In this document: positions 25,248 through 32,549 of the stretch, piece after piece | How the letters are laid out: each line of letters begins with the position of its first letter | Position numbering within the stretch: the first letter of the stretch is position 1 | DNA from: Frigoribacterium sp. Leaf186 | GTDB taxonomy: Bacteria > Actinomycetota > Actinomycetes > Actinomycetales > Microbacteriaceae | Direction of reading: 5' to 3' | DNA: 64,000 bases | Assembly (NCBI RefSeq): GCF_001423905.1 | Contig: NZ_LMPQ01000012.1 | Coordinates: forward strand, 119,398 to 183,397 | Program-made: the position numbers and the translations under genes | The notes under the pieces: generated by a model | What the model saw: only the letters and a program-made list of their open reading frames with translations | Told to the model about the DNA's origin: nothing | Databases searched by the model: none

Positions 25248-25670
25248 CTAGGGAAGCCAGCACCGGTAGATCAAGCCCGTGACGGCGCGCTCGGAGGTGG
25301 CGAGCGAGGTCGTGTAGGTCACCGACCGCCGTTCGGACGCGGGGAGGTGGACGATCTTCCAGCCGACGACGGCGAAGCCGCTGTTCTGGGCCTCGACGGC
25401 GCAGTCGACGGCCCGGCCGGTGTCGGCGGTCACGGTGTACTGCACCTCGACGGCCCGGTCGGAGGTCACCTGGTAGCCGACGTCCGCCGACTCGAGCTGC
25501 GACGAGGTGCCGTCGAACGCGGCGAAGACGACCCAGGCGGCGAACACCACGACGAAGGCCACGGCGACGGAGAGGCCCACGACCAGACGTCGGCGGCGCC
25601 CACGCGGGGAACGCCCGTAGCGGGCGTCGAGGCGCGCAGAGGGTGGGGTGACACGGGGCGTGGACGTCAC
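25248..25670 (-). CDS. DUF4307 single-pass membrane protein
   Basis: A 140-residue protein of the DUF4307 family, of unknown function. It has a basic cytoplasmic N-terminus (about residues 1-28, ending RGRRRR), one membrane helix (about 29-52) and a small extracytoplasmic beta-rich domain containing two cysteines (in VDCAVEAQN and IYRCWLP) that could form a disulfide. The GTG at 25670 follows a good GGAG. It is divergent from mca across 69 bp; the same arrangement occurs in M. tuberculosis (Rv1081c and Rv1082), suggesting but not proving a functional link. Confidence 0.87.
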   Translation of the reverse strand: MTSTPRVTPPSARLDARYGRSPRGRRRRLVVGLSVAVAFVVVFAAWVVFAAFDGTSSQLESADVGYQVTSDRAVEVQYTVTADTGRAVDCAVEAQNSGFAVVGWKIVHLPASERRSVTYTTSLATSERAVTGLIYRCWLP

Positions 25671-25687
25671 GCGGATCTCCGTCCGAT

Positions 25688-25693
25688 TAAGCT
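25688..25693 (+). promoter_or_regulatory. -10 box for mca
   Basis: TAAGCT in the 69-bp divergent gap would give a leader of about 40 nt before the TTG at 25740. Confidence 0.4.
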
Positions 25694-25739
25694 GTCCTCA
25701 GGGTAGCAACGTCTGCCCGGCACACATTGCGAGGAAGAA

Positions 25740-26630
25740 TTGACCCTGCGCCTGCTGGCGGTCCACGCCCACCCCGACGACGAGTCCAGCAAGGGCTCGG
25801 CGACCTACGCCTACTACCGCAGCCTCGGCGTCGAGGTCCTCGTCGTCAGCTGCACGGGTGGCGAGCAGGGGTCGATCCTCAACGAGCAGCTCGAGGCCCG
25901 CAGCCACGCCGAACGCGACATCGCCGGCCTCCGCGTGCACGAGATGGCGGCGGCGAAGGCGGCCATGCGCGTCGACCACCTGTGGCTCGGCTACGCCGAC
26001 TCGGGGCTGCCCGCCGAGGGCGAGTCGGTCGCGGTCAACTCGTTCGCGACCATCCCGCTCGAGATCAGCGCCGAGCCGCTCGTCGCGATCATCCGACGCT
26101 TCAAGCCGCAGGTGCTGGTGACCTACGACGAGAACGGCGGGTACCCGCACCCCGACCACATCCGCACGCACGAGATCTCGATGGCGGCCTACCGCGACGC
26201 CGCCGACCCCGAGCGCTACCCGACCACCGGTGACGCCTGGCAGATCGAGAAGGTCTACTACGACCGCATGTTCAGCGCCGGCCGCATCGGCGCCATGATC
26301 ACGCACCTGCGCGAGAGCGATCCCGAGTCGCCGCTGATCGAGTCGCTGACCGAGATGCTGACCCGCTTCAGCGACCGCCCCGACCTGGCGACGACCCGGG
26401 TGCCGGTGTCCGACTTCTTCCCCGTGCGCGACGCCGCCCTGAGGGCCCACGCCAGCCAGGTGCCGCTCGACAGTGCGTTCTTCTTCTGGCCGCACGAGCT
26501 GCAGGTGGCCGCCTGGCCCACCGAGGACTTCCAGCTGGTCGAGTCGACCGTCGGGTCCGAGCTGCCGGAGGACGACCTCTTCGCCGGGGTCACCGACCCC
26601 GACACCGGTCTCGTGGGCGTGCAGCGATGA
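25740..26630 (+). CDS. mca: mycothiol S-conjugate amidase
   Basis: Cleaves mycothiol S-conjugates to a mercapturic acid for export and GlcN-Ins for recycling: a detoxification step restricted to mycothiol producers. The 296-residue protein has the zinc-binding LAVHAHPDDESSKGSATYA at the N-terminus and the third-ligand region GYPHPDHIRTHEI, with TYDENGGYPHPDH matching Mca/MshB. Length fits Mca; the MshB deacetylase is close in sequence, and the conserved position next to DUF4307 and greA supports Mca. The TTG at 25740 is chosen because GAGGAAG is correctly spaced. The next gene overlaps the stop (ATGA). Confidence 0.93.
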   Translation: MTLRLLAVHAHPDDESSKGSATYAYYRSLGVEVLVVSCTGGEQGSILNEQLEARSHAERDIAGLRVHEMAAAKAAMRVDHLWLGYADSGLPAEGESVAVNSFATIPLEISAEPLVAIIRRFKPQVLVTYDENGGYPHPDHIRTHEISMAAYRDAADPERYPTTGDAWQIEKVYYDRMFSAGRIGAMITHLRESDPESPLIESLTEMLTRFSDRPDLATTRVPVSDFFPVRDAALRAHASQVPLDSAFFFWPHELQVAAWPTEDFQLVESTVGSELPEDDLFAGVTDPDTGLVGVQR

Positions 26631-27019
26631 GCGCCCTGACCGACTCGGTGCTGACCGTCACGACCCGTCTGCTGGCCCAGCCGCAGACCCCCGACCCCAC
26701 CCTGCCGCCGTCGACCATCCCCGACGAGGCCGTCACGCCCGGCGTGTGGGGCTTCGTGGCCATCGCCTTCGTGGCGATCGCGACCGTGCTGATCGTGGTC
26801 GACATGAGCCGCCGGGTGCGCCGCACCCGCTACCGGGGCGAGGTGCGCGAGCGCATCCAGGCCGAGCGTGACGAGGCGGCCCTCGCCGCCGCGGCTCTCG
26901 ACGACGAAGAACTGCCCGGCGACGCGGACCGTCGAGCCCGCTACGTCGACGGAGACCCCGGAACCCCCGGCGACCCCGGCGACGACACCGAGCGCAGGAG
27001 GCGCGAGGGCGACTCGTGA
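26627..27019 (+). CDS. small single-pass membrane protein (Rv1083-like position)
   Basis: A 130-residue protein of unknown function. It has one membrane helix (about residues 38-60, GVWGFVAIAFVAIATVLIVV) and a charged cytoplasmic tail rich in Arg, Glu and Asp. Its ATG overlaps the mca stop, and Rv1083 holds the same place in mycobacteria, so a role with Mca is plausible. The last codons are encoded by a copy of the dispersed motif (26995-27007), giving the odd end RRRREGDS; the original C-terminus may have been shorter or different. Confidence 0.78.
   Translation: MSALTDSVLTVTTRLLAQPQTPDPTLPPSTIPDEAVTPGVWGFVAIAFVAIATVLIVVDMSRRVRRTRYRGEVRERIQAERDEAALAAAALDDEELPGDADRRARYVDGDPGTPGDPGDDTERRRREGDS
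26995..27007 (+). repeat. dispersed motif copy inside a gene 3' end
   Basis: CAGGAGGCGCGAG overlaps the final codons of the small membrane protein gene. A weaker reversed copy (CGCGCCTCCCGG) follows at 27049-27060. Confidence 0.7.
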
Positions 27020-27077
27020 CCGGGGTGACCGGCGCCGGGGTGGCGACCCGCGCCTCCCGGGGTCCCGCGACCGCGGC

Positions 27078-27818
27078 CTAGAAGGTCGGCGGGTCGAGGG
27101 CGACGAGCAGGATGCCCGTCCAGTGGCAGAGGTACGCCAGCACGGTCATGGTGTGGAACAGCTCGTGGAACCCGAAGTGCCCGGGCACGGGGTTCGGCTT
27201 CTTGATGCCGTAGAACACGGCGCCGGCGATGTACAGGGCACCGCCGACCAGCACGAGCACCATCATCGCGACGTTCGCCTGGAGCAGGTCGACGACGAAG
27301 CCGAGCGCCCCGACCCCCAGCAGCACGTACAGCGGCACGTACAGCCACCGCGGCGCGTTGAGGAAGAACACGCGGAAGAGGATGCCCAGCACGGCACCCG
27401 TCCAGACCAGCACGAGCAGGGTGACGCCCTTCGAGGGTGGCAGGGCGATCACCGCGATCGGCGTGTAGGTGCCGGCGATCAACAGGAAGATGTTGGCGTG
27501 GTCGAGCCTCTTGAGGAACCGCTTCGCGTTCGGGCTCCACGGGAACCGGTGGTACGTCGCCGAGATGCCGAACAGCAGCAGCGACGTGGTCATGAACACG
27601 GCGCAGGCCCAGGTCGCCGCGACGCCCTGGGCGAGGACGACGAGCACCACGCCCGTGGCGATCGCGACCGGGAACGTGGCCGCGTGGATCCAGCCGCGCC
27701 ACGTCGGCTTGCGCTCGATCGAGGCGTAGGCGAGGGCGTCGTCGAGCAGCGGCAGGTTCGGGATCTCGGGCTCGTCGGCCCCGAGGGTCGTGCGATCGCC
27801 GTCGGTGGGGCTGCTCAT
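27078..27818 (-). CDS. hemolysin III/TrhA-family (PAQR-like) membrane protein
   Basis: A 246-residue seven-helix membrane protein. Family marks are GISATYHRFPWSP, LDHANIFLLIAGTYTP and the last-helix HELFHTMTVLA, which supply the metal-binding Ser/Asp/His set of the CREST superfamily. Despite the name, haemolysis is not implied; a role in membrane energetics or lipid metabolism has been proposed for homologues. TAGGCT on the minus strand (27826-27831) sits seven bases before the ATG, so the message is probably leaderless. It is divergent from the prenyl synthase, as Rv1085c is from Rv1086. Confidence 0.92.
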   Translation of the reverse strand: MSSPTDGDRTTLGADEPEIPNLPLLDDALAYASIERKPTWRGWIHAATFPVAIATGVVLVVLAQGVAATWACAVFMTTSLLLFGISATYHRFPWSPNAKRFLKRLDHANIFLLIAGTYTPIAVIALPPSKGVTLLVLVWTGAVLGILFRVFFLNAPRWLYVPLYVLLGVGALGFVVDLLQANVAMMVLVLVGGALYIAGAVFYGIKKPNPVPGHFGFHELFHTMTVLAYLCHWTGILLVALDPPTF

Positions 27819-27825
27819 GGGGCCG

Positions 27826-27831
27826 AGCCTA
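27826..27831 (-). promoter_or_regulatory. -10 box for leaderless hemolysin III gene
   Basis: TAGGCT, then CGGCCCC, then ATG on the minus strand. Confidence 0.5.
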
Positions 27832-27891
27832 GGGGAGGGGCCGAGAGGGCTGGCTGAGAATCGACGGCTCGGTGTCGGGCCGACCGTGGGC

Positions 27892-27897
27892 TACCGT
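27892..27897 (+). promoter_or_regulatory. -10 box for leaderless prenyl synthase gene
   Basis: TACCGT stands six bases before the GTG at 27904. The match to consensus is moderate, but the spacing repeats that of other genes here. Confidence 0.4.
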
Positions 27898-27903
27898 AGC
27901 CCT

Positions 27904-28692
27904 GTGAAAAAGCGCCGTCCCTCCCCCCTCGCCAGGGGAGTGCTGTACGGCCTCTACCAGAACCGCATCCGCCGCAGCCTCGACGGTCAGGAGCTGCCGC
28001 ACCACGTCGCGATGATCGTCGACGGCAACCGGCGGTGGGCCAAGCAGCGCATGCTCGAGACGGCGGCGCACGGGCACCGGGCCGGTGCCGCGAAGATCAG
28101 CGAGTTCCTCACCTGGTGCGACGACCTCGGCATCAAGGTCGTGACCCTCTACCTGCTCTCGGCCGACAACCTGGGCAACCGTCAGTCCGACGAGCTGACC
28201 GAGCTCTTCGGCATCATCGGCAACGTCGCCGACGAGCTCTCGCACCAGCGGGACTGGCGCGTTCAGCACGTCGGCGCGACCGACGACCTGCCCCCGGCGT
28301 TGTGCTCGGCGCTGAGCGACGCCCAGGCGCGGACGGCCGACAAGGGCGGGTTGCACGTCAACCTCGCGGTCGGCTACGGCGGGCGCCGCGAGATCGCCGA
28401 CGCCATGCGCAGCATCGTCCGGGCACACGACGCCGCCGGGGGCACCCTCGACGCACTCGCCGAGGTGCTCACCCCCGAACTCATCGCCGACCACCTCTAC
28501 ACCGGCGGTCAGCCCGACCCCGACCTGGTCATCCGCACGTCGGGCGAGCAGCGGCTGAGCGACTTCATGCTGTGGCAGAGCGCTCACAGCGAGTTCTACT
28601 TCGTCGAGGCGTTCTACCCCGACCTGCGCGAGGTCGACTTCCTCCGCGCGGTGCGCGACTTCGCGGTGCGACACCGCCGCTACGGCAGCTGA
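27904..28692 (+). CDS. uppS: cis-prenyl diphosphate synthase (Rv1086-like)
   Basis: Condenses isopentenyl diphosphate onto an allylic primer in cis configuration. The 262-residue product has HHVAMIVDGNRRWAKQ with the catalytic Asp, HGHRAGAAK, LYLLSADNLGNR and, near the end, DLVIRTSGEQRLSDFMLWQSAHSE. The reading DGNRRWA, instead of the common DGNGRWA, is also found in the short Z-farnesyl diphosphate synthase Rv1086, and the neighbours match that locus; this enzyme may therefore make short Z-farnesyl chains rather than undecaprenyl. The symbol is the family name. Start chosen by the TACCGT box; a longer frame exists upstream without support. Confidence 0.9.
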   Translation: MKKRRPSPLARGVLYGLYQNRIRRSLDGQELPHHVAMIVDGNRRWAKQRMLETAAHGHRAGAAKISEFLTWCDDLGIKVVTLYLLSADNLGNRQSDELTELFGIIGNVADELSHQRDWRVQHVGATDDLPPALCSALSDAQARTADKGGLHVNLAVGYGGRREIADAMRSIVRAHDAAGGTLDALAEVLTPELIADHLYTGGQPDPDLVIRTSGEQRLSDFMLWQSAHSEFYFVEAFYPDLREVDFLRAVRDFAVRHRRYGS

Positions 28693-28703
28693 CGTCGGCC
28701 GAC

Positions 28704-28771
28704 GTCGGCTCGTGGGCGGTGTCGGCTCGGGGCCGGTGTCGGCTCGGAGCCGACGTCGGCTCGGGGCCGGT
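28704..28771. repeat. 17-bp tandem repeat, four units
   Basis: Units of GTCGGCTCGGGGCCGGT type begin at 28704, 28721, 28738 and 28755. The third, GTCGGCTCGGAGCCGAC, is a perfect palindrome. The array starts 12 bases after the uppS stop, and a partial unit lies on each side. Confidence 0.8.
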
Positions 28772-28794
28772 GTCCGTCGTGGTGACCGCGCTGG

Positions 28795-28872
28795 CGTCGG
28801 CGACTCAGGAGTCCGACCGCACCCGCGCCTCCTGACGGGGGTCGGGCGTGCCGTTCTCCGGAGTCGCCGACG
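28795..28872. repeat. inverted-repeat element, copy 3 (78 bp)
   Basis: Arms CGTCGGCGACTCAGGAG (28795-28811) and CTCCGGAGTCGCCGACG (28856-28872) pair with one mismatch over 17 bp. The centre contains a complete minus-orientation copy of the dispersed motif (28821-28834), and another copy follows at 28882-28895. Confidence 0.75.
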
Positions 28873-28881
28873 ACTCGGGAC

Positions 28882-28895
28882 CAGGAGGCGCGGGT
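28882..28895 (+). repeat. dispersed motif copy
   Basis: A perfect CAGGAGGCGCGGGT. With the reversed copy at 28821-28834 it brackets the right arm of the inverted-repeat element. Confidence 0.75.
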
Positions 28896-28952
28896 CGGCG
28901 CCCCGCGGACGGCACTACGGTGGGTGGAGTCACCGCCGCCTAGGAGAACACC

Positions 28953-30080
28953 GTGAAGACCATCGACGACCTCGCCTCGGGGTACTCCGACGAACCCGGA
29001 TACTTCGACTTCGCCAAGTGGGGCCCGATCTCGACCGCCGTCGCCGAAGAACAGCGGTCGCTGGTCGAGGTCCAGGCGCGGGCACGGTTCGGTTCCGAGA
29101 TCGCCCTGACCGAGCAGTCGGGCAGGGTCGGCCGGGCCATCTCGTCGCTCGTGGGGTTCGCTCCCGACCACGTCGTCTTCCAGCCCAACACGAGCGAGGG
29201 GCTCACGCACACGCTCTTCGGCCTGACCGGACAGGTGCTGATGTCGCCGCGCGACTACCCGAGCATGCCGGTCGCCGCGACCCGTTCGGCCGAGGCCCTG
29301 CGCGTCCTCGAGCCCGTGTGGATGGACCTCGACCACGACGTCGTCACGCCGGCCGTGGTGCAGCGGCACCTGACCGACGCGGTCACGGCCGTGGCCGTCA
29401 GCCTGGTCGACTACCGGACGGGTTACCTCGTCGACCTCGAGGGCATCCGCCAGGTCATCGGCGACCGACTGCTGATCGTCGACGCGATCCAGGGGTTCGG
29501 CGTGGTCGACGCGCCCTACGCCGTGGCCGACGTCGTCGCGTCGGGCGGCCAGAAGTGGGTCCGCGCCGGGTGGGGCACGGGCTTCCTGGCCCTGAGCGAC
29601 CGGGCCCTGTCGGCCCTGACGCCCGTCTTCAGCGGCGTCGCGGGCAGCGACCTCGCCCTCGGTGGGTGGTACCACGACCGTCAGCCGACCCTGCCCGGAG
29701 CCGCCGCCTTCCAGGTGACCAACCCCGACCCCATCGCCCAGGCCCGGCTCGCCACGGCGCTCGAGGACATCGCCGAGGTGGGCGTCGCCGCCGTCTCCCG
29801 AGCCGTGGCCGAACGGGCGTCGCGCGTCATCGACCTCGCCGACGAGTTCGCCGTGCCGGTCGTCTCGCCCCGCGACGTGTCGGAACGCGCCGGCATCGTC
29901 GTGCTCGAACCCGCGCTCGACCAGATGACGACGCTGACGGCCGCCCTGATCAACCACGGGGTCACCGCGACCGTGCGTGACACCACCGTCCGGCTGAGCG
30001 TCCACGTCTCGACCGGCGACGAGTCGTTCGAGATGCTGCGCGGGGCGTTCACCTCGTTCGGGACGACCGTCTTCTACTGA
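28953..30080 (+). CDS. class V aminotransferase-fold PLP enzyme
   Basis: A 375-residue fold-type I pyridoxal phosphate enzyme related to cysteine desulfurases and class V aminotransferases. The cofactor-binding pattern is present: VFQPNTSEGLTHTLFG (phosphate loop), VDAIQGFGVVD (Asp and Gln facing the ring) and VASGGQKWVRAGWGTGF (Lys about residue 194). I see no Cys-containing loop typical of SufS/IscS, so a desulfurase role is not supported. The GTG at 28953 follows TAGGAG. TACGGT (28916-28921) may be its -10 box. Substrate unknown; the gene stands alone between two repeat-rich gaps. Confidence 0.82.
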   Translation: MKTIDDLASGYSDEPGYFDFAKWGPISTAVAEEQRSLVEVQARARFGSEIALTEQSGRVGRAISSLVGFAPDHVVFQPNTSEGLTHTLFGLTGQVLMSPRDYPSMPVAATRSAEALRVLEPVWMDLDHDVVTPAVVQRHLTDAVTAVAVSLVDYRTGYLVDLEGIRQVIGDRLLIVDAIQGFGVVDAPYAVADVVASGGQKWVRAGWGTGFLALSDRALSALTPVFSGVAGSDLALGGWYHDRQPTLPGAAAFQVTNPDPIAQARLATALEDIAEVGVAAVSRAVAERASRVIDLADEFAVPVVSPRDVSERAGIVVLEPALDQMTTLTAALINHGVTATVRDTTVRLSVHVSTGDESFEMLRGAFTSFGTTVFY

Positions 30081-30108
30081 GGCAGGGGCGGGGCGGCATC
30101 GGCCGCGC

Positions 30109-30135
30109 CGACCCTCGAGTAGTACCTGAGGGTCG
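30109..30135 (+). terminator. hairpin after the class V enzyme gene
   Basis: CGACCCTC and GAGGGTCG form an 8-bp stem with an 11-nt loop, followed by TTC only. Confidence 0.45.
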
Positions 30136-30194
30136 TTCACCTGATCGTCACACGACACGGTCGCGTCGGTGATGCGGATGTCGGAGGGGCGTCG

Positions 30195-30311
30195 TAGGTT
30201 CGACACATCGGGCAAGGAGCCCGATCGAGCCGGCCACGAAAGTTCGCCTCGCAACTGCTCCGCGGCCGTCTCTGCCGAAGGTACCCGGGTGCCCCGTCGC
30301 CCGAGGACGGA
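30195..30311 (+). promoter_or_regulatory. phoH promoter box and structured leader
   Basis: TAGGTT (30195-30200) is a candidate -10 box. The roughly 110-nt leader opens with a perfect 7-bp hairpin, ATCGGGC-aagga-GCCCGAT (30207-30225), and has further GC-rich pairing to about 30275. It matches no riboswitch class I can name. Confidence 0.35.
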
Positions 30312-30317
30312 GTGGTC

Positions 30318-31676
30318 GTGACCGCGTCGAAAATCACCTCAACCGAACGCAACACCGCATCAGCCACGGGGGGTGACCAGGCGGTCGCCCAACGCACCTA
30401 CGTGCTCGACACCTCGGTGCTGCTGTCCGACCCCCAGGCGCTCTTCCGGTTCGCCGAGCACGACGTCGTGCTGCCCGTCGTGGTCGTCAGCGAGCTCGAG
30501 GGCAAACGTCACGACCCCGAGCTGGGCTACTTCGCCCGCCAGGCCCTGCGCCTGCTCGACGACCTGAGGGTGAAGCACGACCGACTCGACTTCCCCGTGG
30601 CCGTCGGCGACGGCGGGTCGCTGCGCGTCGAGCTGAACCACTCGAACATGTCCGTGCTGCCCTCGGGCCTGCAGCTGAACGACGCCGACTCGCGCATCCT
30701 GGCGGTCGCGTCCAACCTCGCAGCCGACGGGCTCGCCGTCACGGTGGTCTCGAAAGACCTGCCGTTGCGGGTCAAGGCGGCCTCGATCGGCCTGGCCGCC
30801 GAAGAGTACCGGGCCGAGCAGGTCGTCGACAGCGGGTACACGGGCCAGACCTCGATCGACGTCTCGAGCGAGCAGATGGCCTCGTTCTACGAGTCCGAGA
30901 GACTGTCCAGCCGGGCTCTCGGCGACGTGCCGGTGAACACCGGCGTGGTCGTGCACTCCGAGCGCGGGTCGGCACTCGCGCGCGTCGTCGCGCGGGGCGA
31001 GGCGCGCCTCGTCCGAGGTGACCGCGACGTGTTCGGGCTGCACGGCCGCTCGGCCGAGCAGAGGTTGGCCATCGACCTGCTGCTCGACCAGGAGGTCGGC
31101 ATCGTGTCGCTCGGCGGCAGTGCCGGCACCGGCAAGTCGGCCCTGGCGCTCTGTGCCGGGCTCGAGGCCGTGCTCGAGAAGCAGCAGCACAAGAAGATCA
31201 TGGTGTTCCGGCCGCTCTACGCCGTCGGCGGGCAAGACCTCGGGTTCCTGCCCGGTGACGCCGGCGAGAAGATGAACCCCTGGGCGCAGGCCGTGTTCGA
31301 CACCCTGGGAGCGATCGTGTCGCAGAACGTCCTCGACGAGGTCGTCGAGCGGGGCATCCTCGAGGTGCTGCCGTTGACGCACATCCGTGGCCGATCGTTG
31401 CACGACGCGTTCGTCATCGTCGACGAGGCCCAGTCGCTCGAGCGCAACGTCCTCCTGACCGTGCTCAGCCGCATCGGGCAGAACTCGCGCGTGGTCCTGA
31501 CCCACGACGTGGCCCAGCGCGACAACCTGCGCGTCGGTCGTCACGACGGGGTCGCCTCGGTCATCGAGACGCTGAAGGGTCACCCGCTCTTCGGTCACGT
31601 GACACTGACCCGCTCCGAGCGGTCGGCCATCGCGGCGCTCGTCACCGAGATGCTCGAGTCGAACGAACTGGCCTAG
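30318..31676 (+). CDS. PhoH2: PIN ribonuclease domain fused to PhoH ATPase
   Basis: A 452-residue fusion known in mycobacteria as PhoH2 (Rv1095), an ATP-driven RNA helicase/RNase. The N-terminal PIN domain (about 25-150) has [12 protein letters not shown] and acidic residues in SELEGKR and NDADSRILA; the C-terminal PhoH domain has Walker [15 protein letters not shown] (about 268) and Walker [13 protein letters not shown], then LTHDVAQRD. The GTG at 30318 is preferred because GGAG lies five bases upstream; GTG 30312 is also in frame. In mycobacteria a small antitoxin-like frame (phoAT) can precede phoH2; I see no convincing equivalent here. Confidence 0.93.
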   Translation: MTASKITSTERNTASATGGDQAVAQRTYVLDTSVLLSDPQALFRFAEHDVVLPVVVVSELEGKRHDPELGYFARQALRLLDDLRVKHDRLDFPVAVGDGGSLRVELNHSNMSVLPSGLQLNDADSRILAVASNLAADGLAVTVVSKDLPLRVKAASIGLAAEEYRAEQVVDSGYTGQTSIDVSSEQMASFYESERLSSRALGDVPVNTGVVVHSERGSALARVVARGEARLVRGDRDVFGLHGRSAEQRLAIDLLLDQEVGIVSLGGSAGTGKSALALCAGLEAVLEKQQHKKIMVFRPLYAVGGQDLGFLPGDAGEKMNPWAQAVFDTLGAIVSQNVLDEVVERGILEVLPLTHIRGRSLHDAFVIVDEAQSLERNVLLTVLSRIGQNSRVVLTHDVAQRDNLRVGRHDGVASVIETLKGHPLFGHVTLTRSERSAIAALVTEMLESNELA

Positions 31677-31680
31677 CCGA

Positions 31681-31890
31681 GTCCGCAGGAGGCACGGGTC
31701 GCCCAGCCCGCGCCTCCTGCGAGTGCGCCGGGGGCACTGGTCACCCGTTCCGCGCCTCCTGGAAGTCCGCAGGAGGCGCTGGTCGCCCGGCCCGCGCCTC
31801 CTGCGAGTGCGCAGGGGGCGCTGGTCACCCGTTCGGCGCCTCCTGAAAGTCCGCAGGAGGCGCTGGTCACGCGACCCGTGCCTCCTGCGT
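31681..31890. repeat. 42-bp tandem array (84-bp higher-order period), five units
   Basis: Units begin at 31681, 31723, 31765, 31807 and 31849. Units 1, 3 and 5 resemble one another and units 2 and 4 resemble one another, so the true period is 84 bp. Each unit starts with GCAGGAGGCGC-like sequence and ends with GCGCCTCCTG, so each is itself a hairpin built from the dispersed motif. The array starts four bases after the phoH stop. Confidence 0.85.
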
Positions 31891-32549
31891 CCGCGTCGTG
31901 GCTGCCCGGCACCGGCATCTCCGACGGCGGTGGGTTCCGCGCGGCGGCGGCGTCGGCGGCGGCGGTGTCTGCTGAGGCCGTCACCCCCGTGCCTCGTGCC
32001 CCGTGCCCCGCGCCATCGATCTGGGGGCCCGCACCCCCGCCAGTCCACTGCCCGGGCTCGCGCGGTCGGCAACTCAGGAGATCGGCACGCTCGCGGCGCC
32101 CACCGCCCGGTGACGCCGTCTTTCTCCTGAGTCACCGACGTCGGGACGAGCTCGAGGCCGGGGTGCCGTCGGTTTCGGCTCGCCCTCGAAGCGAGGTTCC
32201 GGCGGCAGCGCGCACGAGATGCTCGCCGGCCGATCTGCCGACAGATCAGGTGATCGACGTCGTCCGCTGTCGCTGGCGCTCCCCAGGCGGGCGTTCTCCT
32301 GAACTGCCAGCAGGGTGCCGGTGCGGGTGCGGGGGTACTGCAGGTGCAGGTGCGGGTGCCGGTGTAGGTGCGGATGGGGGCGATGGCGGCGGGTGCGGTG
32401 CGTCGACCGTGGGTCCGGGGTCGGGGCTGCCGCCGCCGGGGGCGGCTGGCAGCCGTCACGACTCGTCCTCAGACCGCGGAGGTGCGCTGTTCTCCACGGG
32501 GCGTCGGCACGGGCCCCGGAGGAGGCGCGGGTCGGGTCATCGTGGCGGC
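31891..32549. other. long gap with no convincing gene
   Basis: This part of the 873-bp stretch after phoH holds two more elements of the inverted-repeat family, a GTGCGG/GGTGCA-type simple-sequence tract (about 32312-32400) and a motif copy at 32518-32532. A frame open from 31878 merges into the downstream DUF559 gene, but its composition is repeat-driven and it lacks a ribosome-binding site, so I do not call it coding. Confidence 0.6.
32067..32137. repeat. 71-bp inverted-repeat element, copy 4
   Basis: CGGCAACTCAGGAGA (32067-32081) faces TCTCCTGAGTCACCG (32123-32137): 13 of 15 bases pair. A lone right arm, CGTTCTCCTGAACTGCC, follows at about 32292-32308. Confidence 0.7.

Noticed and set aside
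30312-30317. GTG 30312 as the phoH start
   Set aside because: The GGAG motif overlaps this codon; it is properly spaced for the GTG at 30318 instead.
31681-31890. CRISPR-like array
   Set aside because: Units are directly adjacent without unique spacers and no cas genes are present; it is a tandem repeat.
31878-32549. Upstream extension of the DUF559 frame
   Set aside because: The extension crosses repeat elements and simple-sequence tracts, lacks a start signal, and has no counterpart in this protein type.
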